DNA of 64,000 nt from Mycobacterium florentinum (GTDB taxonomy: Bacteria > Actinomycetota > Actinomycetes > Mycobacteriales > Mycobacteriaceae). Position numbers and translations under genes: made by a program. This document shows, one piece after another, positions 9,637 to 18,775 of this stretch. Position 1 is the first letter of the stretch. The number at the start of each line of letters is the position of its first letter. The stretch covers positions 5,332,001 through 5,396,000 of the forward strand of contig NZ_AP022576.1 in the NCBI RefSeq assembly GCF_010730355.1, written 5' to 3'. The notes under the pieces were generated by a model. It was not told the origin of the DNA and did not search any database. It saw only the letters and a list, made by a program, of their open reading frames with translations.

Positions 9637-12600
9637 ATGGTCATCGAGCCGATCGTCTCGGGGCTTCGAATGGTGGTCGCGGGCGGCGTGGCCGCGGCAG
9701 CTGAGTTGCTAGGCGGGGACCGTCCCCGCCGCCGCTGGTCCGGCAATGGCCGGGGGTGGATCGAGCTGCGCATGCCCGACGAGGACCGCGCGTCCGAGTA
9801 CACGACCGTCCTGAAGCGGACGATCGGCAGCACCACCGGCGTCGCACGCACCCAGGTGAACTGGCCGCTTTCGCGCCTGATCGTCGACATCGACGAAAAC
9901 GGGCCGTCCGTCGACGATTTGGCCTTGATCGTGGAGGCAATCGAACGGGCCTTCACCGAGAAACCCGATCGAAACGAGTCATCCGATGTCGAAACGCCGA
10001 CGCCGGCCCGGTTGCCGGTGATCGACATTCCCGGGGACGGCGCCGAGGTCGTCAACCGGATGAGCCTGCTCGGGGCCAAGGCGGTGTCGTTGGGTGTGAC
10101 GACGATCTTGCAGGTGACGCGGATGCCCAGGCTGCCGCGCGCCTTCGCCGCCGCGACCACCTTCGCCGAGGCGCAGCCCGATGTACGCCGGGTGTTCGAG
10201 CGGGCCCTGGGCCGCGGGCGCGCCGACGCGTTGCTTGCGCTGGGCACCGCGGTCACCCAGTCGCTCGGCCACACCCCGTCGGTGATCGCCGCCGACATGT
10301 GCCTTCGGAGCCTGCGCCTCATAGAGGCGCTGTCGGCGGTCGAAGCCTGGAATGAGCACGAACCTCATCTGGCGCTGAGCGCGGGCTGCGAGGCGCATCC
10401 CGAAACGCGGCGGCCGCGGCCCGTGCCGGACACGGCGTCCGAAAACTACGCCCGCGCAGCAACCGCGGCGGGTCTGGCCGGCGCCATCGCGCTGACGGTC
10501 AGCGGCGGGGCCGCGCTGGCGAGCGAGGCGGTCATCGTCGCGGCGCCGCGGGCGCTCAACTACGCCCGCGAGTCGTTCGCCACCACGTTCTGCGCCGGCT
10601 TGAACCGCTACCACCACACCCTGGTGATGCGACCCGACGCGATCCGTCGCCTCGACGGTGTCGATGTGCTGATCGTCGAGCCCGCGGTGCTGATCGGTGA
10701 AACCCTGCGCGTCGCCGAGATCAGCGGCGTGGACGGAGAACTGCGCACCAAGGTGTGGCAGTGCGCCCAAACCGATGTCAACGACGGTCTGCTGGGTGCC
10801 GGCGTTCACACCGGGTGCTCGCTGTCACCCGCGCACGAGTTGCCGGAGCTGAGAGACCTCGAGGTCGTGGTGGCGCGCAACGCGGACCCCTACGCCGAGC
10901 CGCTGATGGCCGCGGCGCGTGGCGCCGATCTCAAGCTGGTGTCGGTGGATAAAGCCGATGCCGGGCACCTGCGTGGAACCTTCGACGAACTGTTGCCCGT
11001 CGAGGGCGACGACGTGGATCTCACCATCTACGGTGCGGTCCGGCAATTGCAGGCCGACGGACTAATCGTCGCCGTGGTCGGGCGTGACCTTCGGCTGGCC
11101 TTCGCCGCCGCGGACCTCGCGCTGGCGGTGTGGCCGGCCGGTCGGGCGGCACCGGCGTGGACGGCCGACGTCCTGATGCCGGATCTCAAGGTTGCCTGCC
11201 GGATCATCGACGCCATCCCGGCGGCGAAGTCGGCCGCGCGGCGCGGCGTCGAGTTGGCCGCTGCCGGAACGCTTCTGGGCTCGCTCACGCTGTTGCCGGG
11301 TGTTCGGGCCGCGGGCGTGCGGCCGAGCATCGCGGCCGCTGCCATCGCGCTCATTCCCGGATACGTGATCGGGCGGGGGGTGTCGATGCAGCCCGACCCG
11401 GCCGCCGCGGTGGACACCGAATGGCATGCGCTGGACGCCGATCAGGCGCAGAAACACATTCACGCGCTGTGGCCCGAGCTTGCCAATCCCGTCGCCGCGG
11501 CGGCGGCGGCTCAGGTTCCGAAGACGCGGATGCAGGCGCTGGCAGCCAGTTTCGCGGACACCAGTAAAGACGTCGTCGAGGCGATGTGGCACGAGATGCA
11601 GGATCCGCTCACTCCGATCCTCGCCACCGGCGCGATGGCGAGCGCGCTCGTCGGTTCGCCGCTGGACGGTGTGCTGGTCGGGATCGTGCTCGTCGGCAGT
11701 GCCGCGATTGCCGCGGCGCAACGGCTCAGCTCGGATCGTCAGCTGAACAAGATGCTCAGCGCCCAAACCCCGCTGGCCCGCGTCACCACGGGCGCCGATC
11801 AGTTCGAGCAGGTGCAGACCGAGCACCTGACGCCGGGGACCGTCATCGAGGTCCGGGCCGGTGAGGTCGTCCCCGCCGACGCGCGGGTGCTGAGCGCTGT
11901 TGCCGTGGAGGTCGACGAATCGTCGCTGACGGGCGAATCGTTGCCGGTGACCAAGAATCCCGCTCCGACACCAGGCCGTCCGCTGGCCGAACGCGCTTGC
12001 ATGATCTACGAGGGCTCGATCGTGCTCGGCGGCGTGTGCCGCGCGGTGATCGTCGCGGTCGGCGACGCGACCGCCGCGGGCCGGGCCATGGCGCTGGCCC
12101 CGCGCCGCCGCGACGAGGTCGGGCTGCACGCGCAGCTGGCCGCGGTGACCGCAAAGGTGTTGCCCTGGACCCTCACCGGTGGTGTCGGCGTGATCGCCAC
12201 CGCATTGCTGCGCGGCTCCGGAATCCGCGAGGCCGTCACCAGCGGCGTGTACTGCGCGGTCGCCGCGGTGCCGGAAGGCCTGCCGTTGGTGGCGACCTTG
12301 GCGCAGCGCGAGGCGGCCAGGCGCCTGACCGAGCGAAGCGTTCTGGTTCGGGCGCCGCGGTCGGTCGAGACCTTGGGTCGCGTCGAGGTGGTCTGCTTCG
12401 ACAAGACCGGGACGCTCAGCGAAAACCGTCTGGTGGTGACAAACGTTTCCGCACAACCGGGTTTCGACGAGGACGTCATTCTCGAGCGCGCGGCGCTGGC
12501 CACTCCGGTGGCGGTCACCGCGCACGCTCCGCTGCAGGCGACGGATGCAGCCGTCGTCAATCGGGCCGGAAGCCAGCCGAAGCGCGACCGCGAGTTGCCG

Positions 12601-14070
12601 TTCCGCGCCGGGCGGGCCTACGCGGCCGGGCTGGACGGCGACACCCTCGCGGTCAAGGGCGGACCCGAGATCGTGCTCTCGGCGTGCGTCGAAGGCCAGA
12701 ACGACGACCTGCGCGAGGAGCTGTTGGCGCACGTCCACGACATGGCCGCCCGCGGCCTGCGGGTGATCGCGGTCGCCGACAAGATCTTGACAGACGCCGA
12801 CCTCGAGATCGCGGCGGATAGGGGTCTGGAACCATTGTGCCGCAACGGATTACGATTGTTGGGATTCCTCGGTATCACCGACACCCCGCGGGCGGACGCG
12901 CGCGAACTCCTGCTGGGGCTGGCCAAACGCGACATCGGTGTGCGGGTGATCACGGGTGACCACCCGGCCACCGCCCGCGCCATCGCTCGCGAGATCGGCC
13001 TCGACGTACCGGAAGACTGCATCATCACGGGCGCGCGCTGGGAGCGGTTGTCGATCGCCGAGCGGGCCGAGGTCGTCAAGACCAACGTGATCTATGCGCG
13101 GATGTCACCCGAGCAGAAGGTCCAGATCGTCCAGCAGATCAGCAATTCCGGGGTGGTGACCGCGATGGTGGGCGACGGCGCCAACGACGCCGCCGCCATC
13201 CGGGCAGCGGCCGTGGGCGTGGGCGTGTCCTCGCACGGCAGCGACCCGGCCCGCGGCGCCGCCGACGTGGTGCTGACCGAGGGCCGTGTCGGCAGCCTGT
13301 TGGAGGCGATCGAGGAAGGTCACCGGCTGTGGCAGCAGGCGCAGGCCGCGGTCGGGATGTTGTTGGGCGGCAACGCCGGTGAGGTCGCCTTCAACATGTA
13401 CGGCACGATGGTCCGCGGCATGGCGCCGCTGACTGCCCGCCAGATCCTGCTGGTGAACATCCTGACCGACGTGTTCCCCACGACCGCGGTTGCGGTGAGC
13501 GCGGTTCGCAACATGCGAGCGCCGTCGGAGCGCGGCATCAACATCGACGATCTGATGCAGACCGTCGCCATCCGTGGTGCCGCCACGACCGTCGGCGCCA
13601 GCGCTTCGTGGAGCCTGGCCACCTTCACCCGCGCGGCCCCGCAGCGTGCGGCGACGGTCGGTCTGGTGGGCCTGGTCACCACGCAGCTCGGCCAGACGCT
13701 GCTGGATTCACGCGATCCGCTGGTGGTGAGCACCGTCGCCGGCACCTTTGTCGCGATGGCCGCCCTGATCACCACCCCGGGGCTGAGCCAGCTCGTCGGT
13801 TGCGTGCCGCTGGGGCCGCTGGGATGGATCGAGGGCGTGGCCCCGGCCGCGGCACTGACCTTGCTCACCGCCGCCAAGCCGGACCTGCTGCTCCGGATGG
13901 CGTCGATGATCGGCAAGCGCGTCTCGAAGTACGGCAACGAGGCCGACGGCGTCTTGACCAACATGGTGGGTTCGCTAACGACGTGGGCCCAGGAAATCCC
14001 GGGTATGGACAGTGGCAACGACGCCAAGCGCGACCGGGCGCCTCAACTGGAACTCACACCAGCCGGTTAA
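9637..14070 (+). CDS. Large P-type cation-transporting ATPase (CtpH/CtpI type)
   Basis: A 1477-residue P-type ATPase with a long N-terminal extension (about 600 residues) before the core, the layout of mycobacterial CtpH and CtpI. The core shows the actuator TGES at 765-768, the TM4 motif PEGLP beginning at P879 (typical of P2-type Ca/Na-like pumps rather than CPx heavy-metal pumps), the phosphorylation site DKTGTLSENR with D922, TGDHP at 1106 and the hinge GDGAND at 1179. C-terminal hydrophobic segments follow. The N-terminal extension carries hydrophobic stretches (about 270-305 and 540-590) and a possible internal duplication of ATPase-like sequence. Ion specificity is unknown. Likely forms a unit with the membrane protein gene 27 bases downstream. 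Confidence 0.92.
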   Translation: MVIEPIVSGLRMVVAGGVAAAAELLGGDRPRRRWSGNGRGWIELRMPDEDRASEYTTVLKRTIGSTTGVARTQVNWPLSRLIVDIDENGPSVDDLALIVEAIERAFTEKPDRNESSDVETPTPARLPVIDIPGDGAEVVNRMSLLGAKAVSLGVTTILQVTRMPRLPRAFAAATTFAEAQPDVRRVFERALGRGRADALLALGTAVTQSLGHTPSVIAADMCLRSLRLIEALSAVEAWNEHEPHLALSAGCEAHPETRRPRPVPDTASENYARAATAAGLAGAIALTVSGGAALASEAVIVAAPRALNYARESFATTFCAGLNRYHHTLVMRPDAIRRLDGVDVLIVEPAVLIGETLRVAEISGVDGELRTKVWQCAQTDVNDGLLGAGVHTGCSLSPAHELPELRDLEVVVARNADPYAEPLMAAARGADLKLVSVDKADAGHLRGTFDELLPVEGDDVDLTIYGAVRQLQADGLIVAVVGRDLRLAFAAADLALAVWPAGRAAPAWTADVLMPDLKVACRIIDAIPAAKSAARRGVELAAAGTLLGSLTLLPGVRAAGVRPSIAAAAIALIPGYVIGRGVSMQPDPAAAVDTEWHALDADQAQKHIHALWPELANPVAAAAAAQVPKTRMQALAASFADTSKDVVEAMWHEMQDPLTPILATGAMASALVGSPLDGVLVGIVLVGSAAIAAAQRLSSDRQLNKMLSAQTPLARVTTGADQFEQVQTEHLTPGTVIEVRAGEVVPADARVLSAVAVEVDESSLTGESLPVTKNPAPTPGRPLAERACMIYEGSIVLGGVCRAVIVAVGDATAAGRAMALAPRRRDEVGLHAQLAAVTAKVLPWTLTGGVGVIATALLRGSGIREAVTSGVYCAVAAVPEGLPLVATLAQREAARRLTERSVLVRAPRSVETLGRVEVVCFDKTGTLSENRLVVTNVSAQPGFDEDVILERAALATPVAVTAHAPLQATDAAVVNRAGSQPKRDRELPFRAGRAYAAGLDGDTLAVKGGPEIVLSACVEGQNDDLREELLAHVHDMAARGLRVIAVADKILTDADLEIAADRGLEPLCRNGLRLLGFLGITDTPRADARELLLGLAKRDIGVRVITGDHPATARAIAREIGLDVPEDCIITGARWERLSIAERAEVVKTNVIYARMSPEQKVQIVQQISNSGVVTAMVGDGANDAAAIRAAAVGVGVSSHGSDPARGAADVVLTEGRVGSLLEAIEEGHRLWQQAQAAVGMLLGGNAGEVAFNMYGTMVRGMAPLTARQILLVNILTDVFPTTAVAVSAVRNMRAPSERGINIDDLMQTVAIRGAATTVGASASWSLATFTRAAPQRAATVGLVGLVTTQLGQTLLDSRDPLVVSTVAGTFVAMAALITTPGLSQLVGCVPLGPLGWIEGVAPAAALTLLTAAKPDLLLRMASMIGKRVSKYGNEADGVLTNMVGSLTTWAQEIPGMDSGNDAKRDRAPQLELTPAG

Positions 14071-14097
14071 CCGACGACACAACGGAGAGAGACTGAC

Positions 14098-14622
14098 ATG
14101 ACCACGCTGGACCAAGACCAAAATGGCAAGGCCGAGGCGGAGATCGCCGACGAAATCGGTTCCACCGAAACCGATTCCGGCTCAGACGACCTGCACGACC
14201 AGCTCCACGACGAGTTGCATGACGAACTGCATGATGAGCTGCACGACGAGTTGCATGATGAGCTGCACGAAGAACTACATGAAGAGTTGCAGGATGAGCT
14301 CCGTGCCGGACCGACGTTCGCGCAGCGATGGGCCGCTTACGCCGAGGCGCACCCGAACTCCAAGCGGGCCCGTACCCTGCGCACCCTGCGGGAGCTGGAA
14401 TCGCGGGCGATCGAGTTGCCGGTCATCGGAAAGTTCCACCGGCCCGACAAGCACGACATCATCTATGTCGCGGGGCTGGCGGCGCTGCTGGCGTTCGGGG
14501 CCGTCGAGCTGCCGATCGCGATCGTGGTGCTGGGCGGGCATGTGTTGGTCAAGCAGCACTCCAGCCGTTCGCTGGCGGCGGTCGGCGAAGTGATGGAAGA
14601 CGTCTTCGGCCACCACATCTAG
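14098..14622 (+). CDS. Membrane protein with N-terminal tandem HDEL tetrapeptide repeat
   Basis: A 174-residue protein directly after the ATPase, with GGAGAG nine bases before the ATG. Residues about 31-67 are a near-perfect tetrapeptide repeat, L-H-D-E with late copies drifting to HEEL and QDEL, predicted to be a highly acidic, His-rich helix or extended segment. The His and Asp/Glu spacing could bind divalent metal. Residues about 115-155 are hydrophobic (IIYVAGLAALLAFGAVEL then IAIVVLGGHVLV), giving two membrane segments. Position after a cation pump suggests a metal-buffering or accessory role; this is inference. Its last four bases overlap the stop of the convergent HNH gene. Confidence 0.8.
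   Translation: MTTLDQDQNGKAEAEIADEIGSTETDSGSDDLHDQLHDELHDELHDELHDELHDELHEELHEELQDELRAGPTFAQRWAAYAEAHPNSKRARTLRTLRELESRAIELPVIGKFHRPDKHDIIYVAGLAALLAFGAVELPIAIVVLGGHVLVKQHSSRSLAAVGEVMEDVFGHHI
14188..14299 (+). repeat. 12-base tandem coding repeat (HDEL units)
   Basis: About nine consecutive 12-base units encoding leucine, histidine, aspartate/glutamate, glutamate. Synonymous variation between units (for example CTGCACGACGAG against TTGCATGATGAG) shows the repeat is selected at protein level or is old. Copy number may vary between strains because each unit keeps the frame. Confidence 0.85.
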
Positions 14623-16085
14623 AACGGCGGCGGCTCGCCGTCAGGTGGGCGGGACGGTGCGGTGAGTTGTGTTGCAGCCGCGCATAACTCGCGAGCGTTG
14701 CGGTTCCGCCGTCGCTCGGCGGCGATGTAGTCGCGGCGGTAATTGGCGCGGGTGCGCCGCCGCCGCGGCATCATGGCGGCCCGGTCGGTGTAGCGGTCGG
14801 GCTCCACCGGCGAAGCTACCTCACCGGTGGGCGCGCACAAATCCGGAAACAGCAGTGCGCTGCCGGGAGCGGTCACATAGGTTTGCCCAGACGGCGATGT
14901 CCAGATCACCGTGCCGTCGGGCAGCTGTCGATCTCGCCATCCCCAAAACGTCTTGACCAAATGGTGAAAGCGGCACAGGCACTTCAGATTCGACGCGTGC
15001 GTACTTCCCCCTTGGGAGTGGGGGATGGTGTGGTCGAGATCGCTTCCGGTCGCCGGGTGGTCGCACCCGGGGAATCGACAGGTCAGATCGCGGCAGCGCA
15101 CGAAATCGGCCAGGGCTTGCGACGGAACGTATCCGCGTTCGGCCGGTGCGTCGCCGGGGTGCACCAGCGGCCGCAGTCTCGCCGACTCGGCCAGTTGCGC
15201 GATCAGCTCGGCGGGGACAAGCACGTCGGTGCCGATGATCGCGCCGGGCTCGGGTGTGCTGCCGTCGACGGTGGACTGGTTGGCGACCACGTGGATGACC
15301 ACGGGGCTCGGCACCGGTGTCGTGCCGGCGGGGCAGGTCGGCTGACCGCAGCGGCACTTTAGTCTGTCCGCCCCGGCTGCCAATGCGCCCAGGCCATCGG
15401 CGCGGCGCTGTTTGACGGTGCGCGGGTCTCGCTCGCACACGGTGCGCGCCAACGCATTCAATCGCGCGTCCACCCCGCGGGCGTCCGTGGTGACCAGCCT
15501 GCCGAAGACCTCGGTCAAGCCGTTGCCGGTGTCCCAGAGCGAGAACTCGCGATCCGCCTGCTGTTTGCTGGTGCGCCGAACCGCGTCGCGGTCCGCCGCC
15601 GCCACGACTCGATCGACCGCGGCGCCCAATCGGCCCCGAGTCATCGACGGCCACTGTCGCACCTTCGTTGCGAGTTTGGCGTCGACCGTAGCCATGACCT
15701 CGGGGTCGGTAATCAGGTCGGTGCGGTAAACGATCGTCTGGAACGTCGAGTAACTGATATCGCCGGCGCTCAACGCGGCACCGATGCGTGGCAGCCGATT
15801 TCGCATCGCGCGTGAATAGTTCAGGTAACTCGATGCCAGCCCTTGGCTGATGTGCAGTGCCGCGGCCACCTCCGCGGAGATCGCATCCCACGTGTCGGTT
15901 GACCAAGACTCGCGTTCCCCGCAGGCTCGCAGCCGCAGCAGGTCGAGTTCGCCGATCGCCTCGAGCCGCGCGCCGGCCGCCCGGTTCTCCGCACGTGACG
16001 CCGCGCGGATCCGATCGATGACCGACGCGGCGGCATCGTGTCGAGGCTCGAACATGCATTCGATCATAGTGCGCCGGTCCGACAT
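14619..16085 (-). CDS. DUF222/HNH endonuclease of the 13E12 repeat family
   Basis: A 488-residue protein of the REP13E12 family common in mycobacteria: an N-terminal DUF222 helical domain (about 20-330) and a C-terminal HNH nuclease motif with CRFPGCDHPATGSDLDHTIP and then NLKCLCRFHHLVKTF, giving the zinc-type cysteines and the His-Asn-His residues. A very basic C-terminus follows (PRRRRTRANYRRDY). Alternative starts exist at 16067 and 16055. The family is repetitive and linked to mobile elements or phage-like insertion; the function is not established. The adjoining 5' region ends in a truncated IS110 copy. Confidence 0.9.
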   Translation of the reverse strand: MSDRRTMIECMFEPRHDAAASVIDRIRAASRAENRAAGARLEAIGELDLLRLRACGERESWSTDTWDAISAEVAAALHISQGLASSYLNYSRAMRNRLPRIGAALSAGDISYSTFQTIVYRTDLITDPEVMATVDAKLATKVRQWPSMTRGRLGAAVDRVVAAADRDAVRRTSKQQADREFSLWDTGNGLTEVFGRLVTTDARGVDARLNALARTVCERDPRTVKQRRADGLGALAAGADRLKCRCGQPTCPAGTTPVPSPVVIHVVANQSTVDGSTPEPGAIIGTDVLVPAELIAQLAESARLRPLVHPGDAPAERGYVPSQALADFVRCRDLTCRFPGCDHPATGSDLDHTIPHSQGGSTHASNLKCLCRFHHLVKTFWGWRDRQLPDGTVIWTSPSGQTYVTAPGSALLFPDLCAPTGEVASPVEPDRYTDRAAMMPRRRRTRANYRRDYIAAERRRNRNARELCAAATQLTAPSRPPDGEPPPF

Positions 16086-16147
16086 TGATTCTGTTAAACG
16101 GGTTCGGGTGAGGATGGTCTTGGCCGTTCGCCGGTGACATTCATGTC

Positions 16148-17122
16148 GTGGAGGTGAATCGACCGGATCGGGCGGCCCGCCGGCGGCAGGGCAAGTCCGA
16201 TCCGCTGGACGCCTACGCCGCTGCGCGGGCGGTGCTGGCCGGTCACGGTCTGGCCGTTCCCAAGGACCCTCAGACCAAAGCTCTCAAGGCGCTGCTGGTC
16301 GCGCGTCGCGGCGCGGTGAAGGGCCGCACCGCGGCGATCCAGCAGGTCAAAGACCTCCTCGTTACCGGACCGGCTGACCTGCGTGAGCGTTACCGCCGCT
16401 ACACCACCACGTGCAGACTGCTGGCTGCACTGGCCCGATGCCGACCGGCCGCACACGACGACCCCGTCACCAAAGCGGTGCTCACTGCGTGCAAGGCCCT
16501 CGCCCAGCGCATCGAGGTCCTGCCATGCCAGATTGACGAGCTGACCAAGGAGGTTGACGCGCTGACCAACGCACTGAACCCGGCACTTCGCGCCGCTTGC
16601 GGCGTCGGCCCTGACACCGCCGCCCAACTGCTCATCACCGCTGGCACCAACGCCCATCGACTGCGTTCGGAGGCGGCATTCGCGATGCTGGCCGGTGTCG
16701 CACCCATTCCCGCATCGTCAGGGAAAACCACCCGCCACCGGCTCAGCCGCGGCGGAGACCGCGCCGCCAACAACGCGCTGCACCGCATCGCCCTCGTGCG
16801 TTGGTCCCACGACCCCCACACCCGCGACTACGCGGCCCGCCAACTGGCCGCCGGCCGATCTAAGAAAGACGTCCTGCGGCTGCTCAAACGCGCCATCGCC
16901 CGCGAGATGTTCAGACACCTCACCGCACCATGTCCGATCGACGACTACAGCGACCTCAGACCCAGCAGACAAGCCCAGAACATCACCCTCACGGCAGCCG
17001 CACGACAGCTGGGAGTGTGGCCCACCGAGATCTCGCGCCTGGAGCGCGGCCTCAAACGCGATGACACCCTCGCCACCAATTACCGTGCCTGGCTCGCCAC
17101 ACAAAACATCGACGCCGCTTGA
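16148..17122 (+). pseudogene. IS110-family transposase, 5'-truncated remnant
   Basis: 324 codons matching the C-terminal four-fifths of an IS110/IS900-type DEDD transposase. The match starts abruptly at VEVNRPDRAARRR. The segment GKSDPLDA carries the last two acidic residues of the DEDD tetrad, but the first Asp and the Glu, normally within the missing 80-90 residues, are absent. The transposase_20 domain with its catalytic serine region PIPASSGKTTRHR and RGGDRAANNALHRIA is intact, as is a C-terminal helix-turn-helix-like segment. No ATG fits; the first in-frame start is GTG at 16148. The junction is about 60 bases upstream of the HNH gene start. It cannot be active by itself. Confidence 0.82.
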
Positions 17123-17147
17123 CGCCATAACAGAGATAGGAGCATCA

Positions 17148-17171
17148 GGTGCTAGCCGCCCCCGGGCGGCG
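17148..17171 (+). repeat. Left copy of an imperfect direct repeat flanking the two-gene island
   Basis: The sequence GGTGCTAGCC followed by GCCCCCGGGCGGCG. The copy at 19875-19897 has the same ten leading bases and the same last eleven, with one substitution and one missing base between them. It also contains a GC-rich inverted repeat (GCCGCC/GGCGGC). It lies 25 bases after the IS110 remnant stop. The 114 bases to the next gene (17172-17285) show no gene. Confidence 0.65.
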
Positions 17172-17285
17172 GGCTGCGCCGCGCCAACGGGGACGATGGC
17201 GAATTGGGCGACACACGGGTCGAAGGCGTTCGAAGACCAAGATGGTCCGCGACGCTGGACGAGGCGCTGAATGCCTGACGTCTGA

Positions 17286-18746
17286 CTAGCGGCAGGTGCG
17301 CCTTATGTGCGCTAGGAGACGATCTCTGTCCGTAATGATGTCGAGTAGGTACACCGCCGGCACGAGGACAATGTCTGCCGGCAGTCGGCAGCTGTGCTCA
17401 GCGAGGATCTCGGGGGTTTTGTTGAAGCCGTGCGTTGTGTTCCGAAGAGCGTTCCACAGATGCGTGAGCCGCGATTCCGTGGTTGCGTTGGGGTTTGGGC
17501 TGGAGACGATGAACTCGTCGGCGACCTGATCTGCTGCCTCCAGAGCACGATAAGCCGGTGCCATGATCAGGGGCTTGATTCGGTCTGGGACGTGTTCTTC
17601 AATTTCCTCGATAGCTTTGCGAATTCGCGACGGCAGCATGAGTTGGCCGATACCACCGCTCCCCATGATGCTGTCTCCAAGGATGTCCATGGCTTGATAC
17701 ATCAGCATCAGTTGCGCTCCTTGATCGCGGGGATGGCGAAGGATTGCGCCAACGCGGGCGACGAGCTGCTCGAAATTGAGCATCCAGCGCTGATGCGCAT
17801 CGGGTAGGTAGAAATCGTTGGTATCGACGTAGGTAACGGGTGTGAAGATGTCGCGCAGCGTGTTGTTGATCCGTCCAGCCCACCAGTCGACGGCCTCGGA
17901 GAATGCGGCCTTGTGTAGCTGGGTCTCGTCGAGAACTTTGGTGTCGAAGTCGTGTGCCGGGTTGTGGTGCGTGAGTATTTGTAGCGCGTCGCGTTGGTCG
18001 CGGCTGGCCCCTAAACCATTTCCACCGATCACTCTGCCGAACGTGTAGACGATGACCTGACCGGTTCGAGGTGCTGCGATGCCCCACATTGATGGGGACA
18101 TGTTGGCGAGCAAGGGCACGAAGTAGTGGCCGCCGAATATGGGGCCCTCCAGGAGCGCCTCCGTCGACCGAAAAGCCAATTTATCTGGGTTTGCTTTCGC
18201 GGTCGCAATGACTTCGGCCGCAGTGTGGTGTTTGAGCAGGAGAAAGAATTGAGTGAGCTTTGTCCAACGGTAGGCGAATGGGTCGATCCGGATGTCGTGA
18301 ACTGAATACCGAGGAAACAGCGGCTCTGTCGACCCGTCGTCGTGGGTGAGGGGTATGTCCGCGAGCGTTTCGCTGCCCCATCTGATTGCGTCTGGGACTT
18401 GGTGGTCAGGAACGGCGATCAACGTCGTGGTGATCCGTTCGAGCCTGGACGCGAGAGTTGGATGCGCGTCGAGCTGTTGGGTGAGCTTTCCGAACTCGCC
18501 AAACAACTCGCGAGGCATCCCGCCAGGGGATTCTGGGGTAGGTGCCTTTGAGACCTGGAATCTACTGCGTTTGAGTGCTGGACCGTGGAGGACTTGCGAT
18601 TCAACGAGATCCGTTCGGCCAGCGGCTACCTCCCACACTGTGTCGGAGCCTGTCGGCGCATTTACGACAAACAAACCGCAGTGGTCAATGAGCCCTGCTG
18701 GGTCCCCGCCGAACATCTCCCGTGGCAAGTCGATCTTCATTGACAT
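17286..18746 (-). CDS. Uncharacterised protein, second gene of a two-gene island
   Basis: A 486-residue protein I do not recognise. It has no signal peptide or membrane segment. It is rich in Asp, His and aromatic residues and has lower GC and more mixed codon use than its neighbours. A C-terminal segment LWNALRNTTHGFN loosely resembles the Arg-Asn-x-x-His signature of HEPN-type domains, but with three rather than four to six residues between Arg and His. A strong GGAGG five bases before the ATG at 18746 fixes the start. It lies 29 bases downstream of the 292-residue gene on the same strand, so the pair is probably an operon. Flanking repeats and the nearby transposase remnant suggest acquisition by transfer. 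Confidence 0.7.
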   Translation of the reverse strand: MSMKIDLPREMFGGDPAGLIDHCGLFVVNAPTGSDTVWEVAAGRTDLVESQVLHGPALKRSRFQVSKAPTPESPGGMPRELFGEFGKLTQQLDAHPTLASRLERITTTLIAVPDHQVPDAIRWGSETLADIPLTHDDGSTEPLFPRYSVHDIRIDPFAYRWTKLTQFFLLLKHHTAAEVIATAKANPDKLAFRSTEALLEGPIFGGHYFVPLLANMSPSMWGIAAPRTGQVIVYTFGRVIGGNGLGASRDQRDALQILTHHNPAHDFDTKVLDETQLHKAAFSEAVDWWAGRINNTLRDIFTPVTYVDTNDFYLPDAHQRWMLNFEQLVARVGAILRHPRDQGAQLMLMYQAMDILGDSIMGSGGIGQLMLPSRIRKAIEEIEEHVPDRIKPLIMAPAYRALEAADQVADEFIVSSPNPNATTESRLTHLWNALRNTTHGFNKTPEILAEHSCRLPADIVLVPAVYLLDIITDRDRLLAHIRRTCR

Positions 18747-18775
18747 TGATGCCTCCGTGGGGCCCTATGGTCTAT

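Noticed and set aside
14188..14299. HDEL motif as an endoplasmic-reticulum retention signal
   Set aside because: The organism is a bacterium and the motif is internal and repeated. The resemblance is coincidental.
17148..17171. Left repeat as a simple transcription terminator
   Set aside because: It does form a GC hairpin, but no T-run follows, and its near-identical copy at 19875 is better explained as part of a repeat pair. The terminator reading is not excluded.
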